Source: Aralia elata (taxonomy: Eukaryota > Streptophyta > Magnoliopsida > Apiales > Araliaceae). Taken from it: 64,000 nt of DNA. Within the stretch, counting starts at the first letter, position 1. Each line of letters opens with the position of its first letter. The translations under genes and the position numbers were made by a program. This document shows positions 10,881 through 20,770 of this stretch, piece by piece. Under the pieces are notes generated by a model. The model did not search any database, was not told the origin of the DNA, and saw nothing but the letters and a program-made list of their open reading frames with translations. The DNA lies in NCBI GenBank assembly GCA_034770075.1, contig CM068379.1:42663130-42727129 (forward strand). The letters are read 5' to 3'.

Positions 10881-11942
10881 ACATTAGCTTGATAATCAAT
10901 TATCGTCTGACTTCTTGATATTTGCTTGATAATTATTGACTGTCTGACTACGTGTTAATTGCCATCAACGTCATCATAGTTTTATACCCCATGACTGAAA
11001 GTTCGTGCAAATGCAAAGTGCAGACTGGCACATGAGGTCGATTCTGTCGCAAACGTTGCTTTGAATTAAGGCATTATACCCGATCAAAAGGTTGAATAGC
11101 CTTCTTCGTCTAATCATACTCACGATCGTGCTCCACGGTTGCTTGTCAGAGTTAATCCGATTCCTATCAAGTCAAATAAAATTTCCTTTCACGCGGGTCA
11201 TCGTATCCCGGGAAAACTATGCTTGACAAATGCCAGATGATCGTACCGTTGAATATTAACATGAGGTAGCATTTGATGATGATGGTGCATGCTGATGGGA
11301 TTGTTGCATGGGTGCCAATTTGCACGTCATCATTTCCTGGGTAGTTGACAAATGCCCCAATGTTAAGTTACTTTTCTAGTGATCTCCCTCATACTGGTTG
11401 CCTCGGTACCTTGCTGGGCTAACAGCAGATCCGGTCCTTTGACTTGTTGAAAGGTTTGGGGGATTTTTGATTTTTGAAATTTTATATTATTTTTTTTGTG
11501 GTCGAATTTGCCCCTACTCCGGGTTCTTTGTGATCGTTAGGGGCTCTGATGTTTGATGGCGATGGTTTGGTCTAAACTGGGTTTAGGTTTACCCTCGACC
11601 CATCCTTTGATCTCGCCAGGCGTATTGTCGATATCTGTCTCGTCCTGCTCGATCCCCATCAGATCGAAATCTAGCTTTATACCAAAATCGTGATCCTCCT
11701 TCAAATTTGGCCTATTGCTTGTCAGGCTAGAATGCCTCAATTCGGGGTACTGCCATAAAACAAAAAAATGCTTGTCATATATATAAAACATTTCAGCACA
11801 CGATCTTCTTTTTGGATAACATGACAAAATGACAAGAGCATGCAGGGATTTGAAATAAAACTCAGAATTTTAAAACCCATTGATCTTCTACTGGCCGGGA
11901 TTCACTGCCATACTTCTGGATTTACCCCCTTCCCCATCATGC
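10881..11942. other. Region between gag and the 175-bp array
   Basis: On the minus strand an open frame of 96 codons (11827-11537) follows gag. It is acidic near its C-terminus (EQDETDIDN) and matches no family that I recognise. It could be a decayed remnant of the protease region or chance. Nothing else is supported here. Confidence 0.35.
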
Positions 11943-13286
11943 TTAGGTAGAGGATTTAACATTTGGCGACCCTGGCTGTTCCACCACGATTTCCCCACTA
12001 TCAATCAAGTCCTGAATTTTGTGTTTCAGCGTCCAACATTTCTGCGTATCATGACCGGGGGAACCTGAGTGGTATGCGCATCGCTTGCTTGGGTCAAATC
12101 TCCTTCCATTCGGGTCACTCGGGGGTGCCAAATCGACTATTTTCCTTTGGGCTATCAATACTGCCAAAACTTGCTCAAGAGGATCCCCGAGTGGGGTGAA
12201 TACTCGATTTTTCGAAGCCTCGAATCTCCTTCGCCCATCCGCCCTCTGATCAGTGAAGTTAGGCTGTCGGGATGGCCCCACTCTCTGCACCTGTAATGGA
12301 GGATTGTTATCTGTCTTTCGAGATGATCCCTGCAGGATGAGGGACACATCTTCCTCCATTTTCTTTTGGACCCTTCGGGAAGTGCTGCCATAGTTTTCAC
12401 TCTGTATTTGCTCTGCAGTTGTTTCCAAAGCCGTGAAATCCCGGATCTTGCCCGATTTCAATCCCATGTCCACCATTTCTCCGTGTTTAATCATCTCGGC
12501 AAAAGGCCTACCAATCCCCGATATAACCCGCTCATAATAAGGAGCCTCTTGAATATTCACGAAGGTCATCACCATCTCCGACTCGCTCATTGGAGGATTC
12601 ACCTGGGCAGCCATACCCCTCCATCGTTGTGCATAATCCCTGAAAGATTCCCTTGGTTGTTTCTTAATTTTCGTCATTTGATATCTATCAGGGGCCATCT
12701 GTGCCTGGAAGCTATACTGTGTTAAGAAAGTGTGGGCCAAATCCTCCCAATTGTGAATCCGGGCATTGTCAAGACGGGCATACCAGATTCTCGCTTCTCC
12801 TGTCAGGCTCTTTTGGAAAAGTTGCATCCTTAGACCCTCGTCTTCTGCATAAGATCCCAACTCCCCAATGTAGATTTTCAGATGTGTATAAGGATCCCCC
12901 TTCCCATTGTATTTCTCAAATTCGGGGATTTTAAATTTCTCCGGATATCTGGTTCCGGGGAAGACACAAAGATCTGAGTAGTTCACCCTGCCTAGGGACC
13001 CTATGCCCTTCATAGATTGGATAGTTTCCTCCATTTGTTTCATTTTCTTTCGCAGGTCATCCGTATCTCCCTCTTCCGGGATAGTAATTACTGTCTTGTT
13101 ATGTACGGGAATGGACTTTGGGACAACTGGCTCGCCCTTAGGTTGGGGTGGATCCTCTTTAGGTGGATCCTGTCGAGGTATCAATTGTTCCCTCAGCATT
13201 ATGGCCATTTCTAACATCTGCTTCTTGAAATCATCAAATTCCTCCCTAAATATGGAGCCAGGATTAGTAGGTGGGAGCTCAGCCAT
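11943..13286 (-). CDS. Gag of the gag-only element (Tat/Ogre-like Retrotrans_gag)
   Basis: Capsid-type structural protein, 447 codons, uninterrupted. The ATG at 13286 opens a frame with an N-terminal helical part (FREEFDDFKKQMLEM). The Retrotrans_gag core follows at about residues 130-290, with motifs KFKIPEFEKYNGKGDP, LTGEARIWY, LTQYSF and RDYAQRWRGMAAQVNPP. A basic linker leads to a C-terminal Cys/His group (CAYHSGSPGHDTQKC, about residues 405-420), a variant knuckle seen in Tat/Ogre Gag. It sits about 0.8 kb after the 5' LTR on the element's own strand, as expected. No pol follows. Because it is open while no partner enzymes are encoded, it may have stayed under selection for cis packaging, or the insertion may simply be young. 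Confidence 0.9.
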   Translation of the reverse strand: MAELPPTNPGSIFREEFDDFKKQMLEMAIMLREQLIPRQDPPKEDPPQPKGEPVVPKSIPVHNKTVITIPEEGDTDDLRKKMKQMEETIQSMKGIGSLGRVNYSDLCVFPGTRYPEKFKIPEFEKYNGKGDPYTHLKIYIGELGSYAEDEGLRMQLFQKSLTGEARIWYARLDNARIHNWEDLAHTFLTQYSFQAQMAPDRYQMTKIKKQPRESFRDYAQRWRGMAAQVNPPMSESEMVMTFVNIQEAPYYERVISGIGRPFAEMIKHGEMVDMGLKSGKIRDFTALETTAEQIQSENYGSTSRRVQKKMEEDVSLILQGSSRKTDNNPPLQVQRVGPSRQPNFTDQRADGRRRFEASKNRVFTPLGDPLEQVLAVLIAQRKIVDLAPPSDPNGRRFDPSKRCAYHSGSPGHDTQKCWTLKHKIQDLIDSGEIVVEQPGSPNVKSST

Positions 13287-14060
13287 TTCAGATGTAGAGT
13301 TTTTGGCCCTTTTAGACTGCGAACGGGTTTGAGGAGCAATCCTACAGAGACAATGGTTCGAAGTTTAGTCCAGGGGAATGAAAAATGTGGATGCATGCTA
13401 AAGTGGTAATTTTTGTGTTTTTGGGTTTTTTAATCTTTCCCTGCAAAACAGAATGTTAGCAGTCCTTTATTGCAATAATGAGCGCTAGACACGACTTTAT
13501 TATGCTTCCCCAGCTGTTCCCTGCAAAACATAGAGGTTAGTAATCTCTTTTGACAAGAGGGGAGGCATATATGAATACTGAATGGGACTATGACATTTAT
13601 ACACGCGAAAGTAAAAAGGCATGAAGAGACTTTTCCTGCGCTGGGTTAATCTGAGGCTGACCTATCCTAAGGTTACTCTCGCGGGCTTTTCGGCATGAAG
13701 GTCCCCAAATCTTCGCAATCTACTCGTCTGAGTCCTTTCGATTGGAGCGAATTTGGGTGGTGCGTTTCCTGAGCCATCTCCGGGGAGCAGCCCCTTCGAG
13801 TCCAGTAATAAGCAACCGACAGGTTCGCCTCAGGAGGAGGTACTCTCTCAACATACATTCACATTCATCGTCCTCACCGTATGCAAATGATTTTACTTTA
13901 AATTAAAGCAATCCCAATCAATCATTCACTTATTGGACAAAACACACATTCACACAACAAAAGTAAAAATGATCAAAATATCGCATGCACACACATATTC
14001 ATGAATTTTTGAAGGATAGGATAACATCAAGATTTAAACGCGGTTTAAGCCCTCTAATGT
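13287..14060 (-). other. Leader of the gag-only element
   Basis: The stretch between primer-binding site and gag on the minus strand. It has GTTTTGCAGGGA-like words near 13440 and 13525 that repeat each other over a short length. No coding region is supported; the 61-codon frames at 13211-13396 and 13673-13858 are weak. Confidence 0.5.
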
Positions 14061-14077
14061 CCCCAGCAGAGTCGCCA
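14061..14077 (-). other. Primer-binding site of the gag-only element
   Basis: On the minus strand TGGCGACTCTGCTGGGG begins two bases after the 5' LTR end. It starts with TGG, as needed to pair with a tRNA CCA end. The tRNA was not identified. Confidence 0.7.
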
Positions 14078-14079
14078 GC

Positions 14080-16123
14080 TGTCGACGCCGGTTTCTCGTC
14101 TTTTCCGATTTTTAGCCTTTTGATTAAATGATTTTTTGGAAAAGGTCGGCACTTAATGTCGACGGGGTTTTGAAAGATCGTTTTTTATGATGAGCCAATT
14201 AACCAGAGTCGCCAGTTGGTATATTTGAAATGGATGTACCAACTCATCTGAGTTTCGTTTTCGTAAATCGCTGGCTCATATGTGACTCCGAATTAATTGG
14301 TCTGCGAACCGAGATTCATAGAGTTCGGGGGCTTGCATAGGCGAGGGGAAGGTGTTAGGCACCCCCCGACTTCCATGAAACACGGTTACCGCAATCTCGA
14401 TGCTTTTCTATCCTTTAATTCATGAAATGTGTGTGCATGCGCGCGCGCGTGTGTGTGTGTGTGCCTACGTGAATGTTGTGGTGAGTTTGTATGAAAGAAT
14501 CATTTGGATTTTTAGGGAAAGTCGTGCTTTAATTTGAGAACGCTTCGGGATGTCTTTTCGGCATACACGAGAAAGTTTTATGAGAAAGGTTTGATTTTAT
14601 TTGTCAAAAACTATGAGATTTTCATTAGGTGTCGTTTTGGCAAAAACAAGAGTTTTTAAACCTTCGTCAAAATAGGAATCGAGATCTATACGTTGCTTTC
14701 GTAAATAGCATGATGGGCAACTTCTAGGATCTCTTTCACCCTACGCACCAAGATTTAATAAAACGTTTAGTTTATTCATAAAACCCATTTTTGGTGATGT
14801 TTGAAAATGATTTTCTTTGGCCTTCTCGTTTAATAGGAATCGACATTCATTAGCATTTCCAATTCTTGTCCTCGTGATGCTAGTATCCTGCTTTGATTGA
14901 TTTTAGAAAAATCTTTATTGTTTTGGCTTTGAATCTTTTGTTTGGTGCTACAAATCAAATTAAACATCAAAACGCGTTGGGGGCTATTCACGGGCATGTA
15001 AGCCATCAAAATACCCCGAACGCCAACAATCACATATTTTACTACTACGGGGCCTTAAACCCGATTCTCGCCTTGGCGTCGTTTTAAGGCCCAACGGTTA
15101 CATGTTACAAAAACGAGCACCTTGAATCTATTACATACATCAAAACGTCCATCATCGGATTTGGACCACGGGGTCGCGTTCCTAGGCTCACACCCGATAT
15201 TGCTACATACCCACAAAATGAATACTACAAAACTAACCAACACGGATTTGCCTAATACACCATGATATCCGAAAATGACAATCTAAATAAATTACACCCA
15301 ATAAATCATCATAAACAAGCTAGAAATTTCACCACTTGGATATCCTCGGGTTATTAGGAAGAATTTTGTTCCAATGGAACCCTCACTAATAGTCCCTAAT
15401 CCATAATTGTTCAACAATATACATGAAAATTACATTTAACTTAACCAATTAATATGATATAAATTGCTATAACAAAGGGAATTTTCACCTTGCAAATGAT
15501 CTCAAATGGATGTAAACTTGTGTATTTGAATAGGATAAGAAGTGTATTTGATACAATCAAAATCAAAAGAGTATAAATCCACTCTTTTTTCTCTCTTTTC
15601 TTCCTATTTTGTTGCAAAATTTAGCTATTTCTCTCTCAAAATCCGTGCTGCTGCTGTGCTGAATTCTTCTTCCTCCAAATCTGCTCAACCTTCTGTATGC
15701 TGAAGCGGAAATGAGCTGAAATAGGCTGGCTGGCCGCCTGCCTTCCACTCACCTGGTTTCGAGTTTCGTGTTTCGAGCTCCGTGTTTTCAAAAGGCGCAC
15801 TTATTGGCCGCAGATCAATCCGCGGCTGGACGGTTTGACTTTCTCGATTTTCGTGCCATGCCTCGACTTTCGTGCCGTAACGTCGGTTTTCGCTGCCAGG
15901 CCTGTATTTTGCAGTCCGGGAATTTCCGGGAGACGTGCCACCTCATTCGGGAATGCTCGTTCTGGACGGCCTTATTGTCACGTCAGCTTTGGTTGCCAAT
16001 CATCGCGGTGGTGTTGAGCGTTCGTGCTTGTGCCCATTCCTTCGCTCCCGTAAGCCGGTTCAATTGACGATTTTGCCCTCCTGTCACGGTTAGTAGAGGG
16101 AACGCAAAATTTGGGTGTCTACA
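14080..16123 (-). repeat. 5' LTR (own strand) of the gag-only element
   Basis: The right LTR copy, same ends as 4985-7056. It lacks about 28 bp near 15725. The TATA-like word of the other LTR is altered here (TTATTTATG on plus at 6593 corresponds to TTCTGTATG near 15691). A (GC)n(GT)n run lies at 14440-14463. Confidence 0.93.
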
Positions 16124-16128
16124 GTGAT

Positions 16129-18456
16129 CATGGTACTGAATTCCTAAAGGATTTTATTATATATTGTGATCAAAAAGGCATAAGCCATGAATTTTCAGCT
16201 CCAAGAACTCCTCAGCAAAATGGAGTAGTGGAAAGAAAGAATAGGACACTTCAAGAAACAGCTAGAACACTTTTACAAGAAAGCAAACTTCCAAAGAAGT
16301 TTTGGGCAGAGGCTGTTAATACGTCTTGTTATATGTTAAATAGAGTTCTTATTCGTCCTATTATTTTGAAAACTCCTTATGAACTTTTGAATAACAAAAT
16401 TCCTAATATTAGTTATTTCAAAATATTTGGATCTAGATGTTATATATTGAATACTAGTGATAACTTGGGAAAATTTGATGCTAAATCTTATGAAGGTATT
16501 TTCATTGGCTATTCACAAAATAGCAAGGCATATCGTATATTTAATATAAATAAATTATGTGTTGAAGAATCTATTCATATAACGTTTAATGAAACTAACA
16601 ATGATCTTCCAAAAGAAAGAGAAGAGGATGCAGGTAATTTGGAGATCTTAGTGAATCCGACAAACCGGAGAAATCTATTCAGCAAGCCAAATGAACAAAT
16701 TCAGCAAGCTGAATTAGAGAACACACAAGGAGTGGAACAAGGAACAACACAAGAACTTGAGGAAGATTTCCCCCAACAAGAAGAAGTAATACACGATGTC
16801 CAAATGTCAAAGACTGCAAGATATCTCAAGAATCATCCACCGAAAAACATTATCGGAGATATAAATAAAGGAATCACCACACGAAGAAGTTTACAAAATC
16901 AATGTGCGTTCTCTACATTCTTATCACAAGTTGAGCCAAAGAATGCTAAGGAAGCCATTCTCGATGAAAGTTGGCTAATGGCAATGCAAGAAGAACTTCA
17001 ACAATTTGAACGATGTCAAGTTTGGGAATTAATGCCTCCTCCTAAAGATGTTTCTGTCATTGGAACAAAATGGGTGTTTAAAAACAAGCTTGATGAACAT
17101 GGGACAATCACTCGCAACAAAGCAAGGCTAGTGGCTCAAGGTTATAACCAACAAGAAGGAATCGATTACGAAGAAACCTATGCCCCAGTTGCAAGACTAG
17201 AATCTATCCGAATTCTATTAGCATTTGCATGTTACAAGAAGTTCAAGCTTTATCAAATGGATGTAAAAAGCGCATTCCTAAATGGATACATTAATGAAGA
17301 AGTCTATGTCAAACAGCCTCCTGGATTCGAACATGAGAAATACCCAAATCATGTTTTCAAGCTAAAGAAAGCTCTCTATGGTCTCAAGCAAGCTCCAAGA
17401 GCTTGGTACGAGAGGTTGAGTAAGTATCTTCTCTCCAGTGGTTTCACTAGAGGTAAAATTGATTCCACATTATTTATTATGCATGATAAAAATGATATAA
17501 TTGTTGTTCAAATATATGTGGATGATATAATATTTGGTGCTACTAACGATTTTCTTTGTGAGTGGTTTTCAAAATGTATGCATAAGGAATTTGATATGAG
17601 CTTAATGGGAGAGATAAATTACTTTTTGGGACTTCAAATCAAGCAAAGTAAGGAAGGGATCTATATTCATCAAACCAAGTACACAAAAGAGCTCCTCAAA
17701 AGATTTGGTTTTGAAGGATCCAACCCAAAGGCTACACCAATGAGTACATCAATAAAACTGACATCAGATGATAAAGGTATAGATGTAGAGTTAACAAAAT
17801 ATCGAGGTATGATTGGATGTTTATTATATTTAACTGCATCAAGACCTGATATAATGTATAGTGTATGTCTTTGTGCTCGATTTCAAGCAAAACCCAAAGA
17901 ATCCCACTTACAAGCTGTTAAAAGGATTTTTAAATATTTGAGTGGTACTATTAATTTAGGATTATTTTATCCTATTTGTAATCATTTTGATCTAATGGGT
18001 TATTCAGATGCTGATTATGCAGGATGCCAAATTGATAGAAAAAGTACCAGTGGTGCTTGTACATTTCTAGGTCATAGTCTGGTTACATGGCATAGTAAAA
18101 AGCAGACTTCAGTTGCTTTGTCAACTATTGAGGGAGAATATTTAGCTGCAGGGAGCTGTTGCTCTCAAATTTTATGGATGAGACAAACTCTATATGATTT
18201 TGATATTTTATGTGATAATGTGCCTATTTATTGTGATAACTCTAGCACTATTGACATATCAAAAAATCCTGTTTTGCATTCACGGACAAAACATATAGAA
18301 GTTAGGCATCATTTTTTAAGGGATAATGTTTCAAAAGGTTTAATAAAATTGTTGTTTATTCCTACAGAGAAACAATTAGCTGATATTTTTACTAAACCAT
18401 TAAGTGAAGAAAGATTTTGTATGCTGAGAAGAGAACTTGGTATGTGCTTGGTGTAA
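16129..18456 (+). pseudogene. Copia-A pol, part 2: integrase end, RT and RNase H
   Basis: Continues pol after the nested insertion and the second GTGAT copy; the frame remains open to TAA at 18454-18456 (about 776 codons). The integrase end carries the catalytic Glu (PQQNGVVERKNRT, about 16210-16250). RT_2-type Copia RT has TKWVFKNK (about 17070), the DVKSAFLNG catalytic Asp (about 17260) and YVDDIIFG (about 17515-17540). RNase H shows SDADYAGC, IEGEYLAA and KHIEVRHHFLRD (about 18000-18330). The RT motifs fit SIRE-type Copia. An ATG at 16111 lies in the neighbouring LTR and is not a genuine start. Confidence 0.92.
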
Positions 18457-18755
18457 TATGCTCACGTATTACAATAAATCATGCATAAATATCTACATAT
18501 TTTTTTAAATTGATTTTTGTTGATAAACATTATCTGTATGTAAACAGCGAAGAAGGTGTATCTGCACTAGCACGATTCTCGGTATCTATCATAATGAGAT
18601 TAGAATTTGAAAAGACTGAAGCAAGGGTTTTATTGTTTCAAGGAGTCTTTTCGGAGTCTAACACGCTCATATTAAAAGCAGAGCATTTATCTTTTTCTCT
18701 CAATACAACTCTCTGATATCTCTATGTTTCTCATCTGGTTTAATTTTCAACAAGT

Positions 18756-20432
18756 ATGAAGACGAGATCACGTCCATCCGGTATCACAATCAAAAACAAA
18801 ACTCATCCTCGATCTTCTTATACTTCTCGATCGTCAAAGAAGTCCAAAAGCCAGACGTCAGTCCCTATTTCCTTTGCCTCTGATGGATCTGATTCCAGTT
18901 TCTCTTTTCTACAGAAAGATCCTTCCTCTCCTGCTTCAGAATCTCATCCTTCACAATCTGATCCACCGACAAACCTAGTAAATCCTTTTTCTACCGTTTC
19001 TGATCTACCAGATAATTTCTTTCGAGGTCATAGTTTCGAAGCACGGTTTAAGAATTCCATTGCCACCAAACAATTTGTTTATGAAAAATTTTTAGACTTA
19101 TTTTATTTTAAAAATTCATCTTTGGAAAAACTTTTCATGTCGTGTGGAATTTCTGCCATGCTTTTTCCTCCAACAAAGGCATATCCCCGTCTGATACAAC
19201 AATTTTACACCAACTTAGAGTGTAATGGGGATTGCTATACAACCTTTGTGAAGGGAAAATCTATGTTTTTCACAGTGATAGACTTTGGGAGTATTCTTAA
19301 TATTTCTTCATCAGGACCTTGTCCATTTACTCTTAAGGGTGCTGCCAATATCCCCTTTCCTCCTCTTGAACAACTTCATACAGTGATGGATGATTCATCT
19401 TTGACAACTCTAGTTACTCCTAAAACTGTTGATGTTTGTCCACTTGCATGTGTTTTGCACAAAATTCTTCGATATAATCTATTTCCACGAATAGGTGGTG
19501 GAGAGAATTTCACTTATCAAGATTTGGTTGTTATTGCTATGATTTTAAAAGGAGTCAACTTTAATTTTTCTCTTATGATGCTGTCCCACATGATGAGTTG
19601 TATTCGTCAAACTAAAAAGTGTTTGCCTTATGGTTTGTTTTTAACAAAACTGTTTCAGCATTTTAAAATCTGTCTTGATGATGAGATAGTGGTATCTCAC
19701 AACGATTTTATTGATTTTGCTAATCTCAAACAGTCTCATATTTCCTTTGTTGATGGCTCATTTGTCCGTCTCACCCCTGATCCTATTCCTCCTTCACCAA
19801 ATGTTGGTTCCTCTGCTTTACCCACTGATAATTCTGATTCACATCCTCCTCCCCTGGTCTCCTCTTCCATAGTGGTTGATATGTTATCTCAAATTCTCAA
19901 AAATCAAGAAGTCATTTGTTCTGACATTGTTGATCTGAAACAAAGAATTTCTGTTTTGGAAAAAGGAGATTTGCCTATGTGGGCAACTGATTTATCTAAA
20001 TATTTTTCAAAATTTGAGGATGAATTCATTGATCTTCAAGCTGGTTTCGAATAGCAAACCATGGCCATGATTGAATCTTTACATCGAAAGATCAATAGAA
20101 ATTCTTGTCAACTCAGTCAAGAACTTAAGTTTGTGAGTAATCAAGTTGGAGAATTTGCTGATTTCATGGCTCATCGACTGAATGACGTTGGTAAGAAGTT
20201 ACATTTTACCTCTATGCATTCTCCTGTTCCGGAATGGCCTCGGTGTAATTGGATGGCTGAATATATTGGTGATTTTCTGCATTTGCCTTTACCAAATGAG
20301 ACTTGTATTCCTCGTCCGCCTAAATTTGCTCATGATTTCTCTCTGGAAGAAAGGCTTCATCGTGTTCTCCATCGTCCTTATTTCACTAATCGTCCTCTAC
20401 CAACAATTCATATCGATGATATTGATGTTTAA
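18756..20432 (+). pseudogene. Additional ORF of Copia-A (plant transposon protein-like domain), one in-frame TAG
   Basis: An additional ORF 300 bp after pol, on the same strand but in another frame. 18756-20054 gives 432 residues and ends at TAG (20052-20054); the same frame goes on to 20432 for about 125 residues. The N-terminus is basic and Ser-rich (KTRSRPSG, SRSSKKSKSQ). Residues about 90-340 resemble the 'putative plant transposon protein' domain (YPRLIQQFYTNL, CLPYGLFLTKLFQHF). A Pro-rich linker and a coiled-coil-like helix (LKQRISVLEKG) follow. The second part is helical (MIESLHRKINRNS). It has the position of the envelope-like ORF of SIRE1, but I see no signal peptide and no clear membrane segment, so a membrane role is not supported. 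Function unknown. The TAG could be a mutation or a leaky stop. Confidence 0.75.
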
Positions 20433-20770
20433 CAATCTTTTTGGTGATGACAAAGGGGGAGACAAGCTACAAAGGATGAAGGATGGTTGGATGGTTGCTG
20501 TGAAAGATCAGACGATGAATGTTATCTCTGGGGATTTTATTTTTGAACTATTTTAAAGACAATTTGGTGGTTATGTTTTAAGTGTTTTTGGTATGATTGT
20601 TTTTTAACAATATGGCTGGAGCCAATACTAGATATTATAGTTGATTATGCTTGTTCTATTAATTTCCAGCTAACATATTCTTGCAGGATTATGCTTTGAA
20701 TTTTTTTTTATATGCATGAATTCAGGGGGAGTTATATTTTTGGTGTTGTCATCATCAAAAAGGGGGAGAA
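20433..20770 (+). other. 3' leader of Copia-A with three purine tracts
   Basis: Purine tracts at 20451-20461 (CAAAGGGGGAG), 20723-20732 (CAGGGGGAG) and 20757-20770 (AAAAAGGGGGAGAA). The last one abuts the 3' LTR and is the functional polypurine tract by position. The first and third sit in a related GATGA/CATCATCA context. Confidence 0.85.

Larger units (their letters stand above)
4985..16123 (-). mobile_element. Gag-only LTR retroelement (TR-GAG-like, Tat/Ogre-like Gag) with tandem arrays
   Basis: A complete element in minus orientation, 11.1 kb, flanked by GTGAT (4980-4984 and 16124-16128). On its own strand the LTRs begin TGTAGACACCC and end GTCGACA; they are 2044 bp (5' LTR, window right) and 2072 bp (3' LTR, window left). 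Own-strand order: 5' LTR, primer-binding site, 447-codon gag, about 1 kb with little coding, a 175-bp array, about 1.2 kb of unknown sequence, then 35-, 44-, 33- and 70-bp arrays, purine tract, 3' LTR. No RT, RNase H or integrase motif is seen on either strand. Known parallels are TR-GAG elements and the hypervariable, array-rich 3' untranslated region of Ogre-type Gypsy elements. Movement would need proteins supplied by another element. Confidence 0.85.

Noticed and set aside
12366..12934. Plus-strand frames of 119 and 77 codons opposite gag
   Set aside because: Shadows of the minus-strand Gag frame, with no independent motif.
16111..16128. ATG upstream of Copia-A pol part 2
   Set aside because: It lies in the nested element's LTR and the target duplication; the true pol reading enters from 4984.
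18756..20432. Calling the additional Copia-A ORF an envelope protein
   Set aside because: No signal peptide or clear transmembrane segment; only its position resembles the SIRE1 envelope-like ORF.
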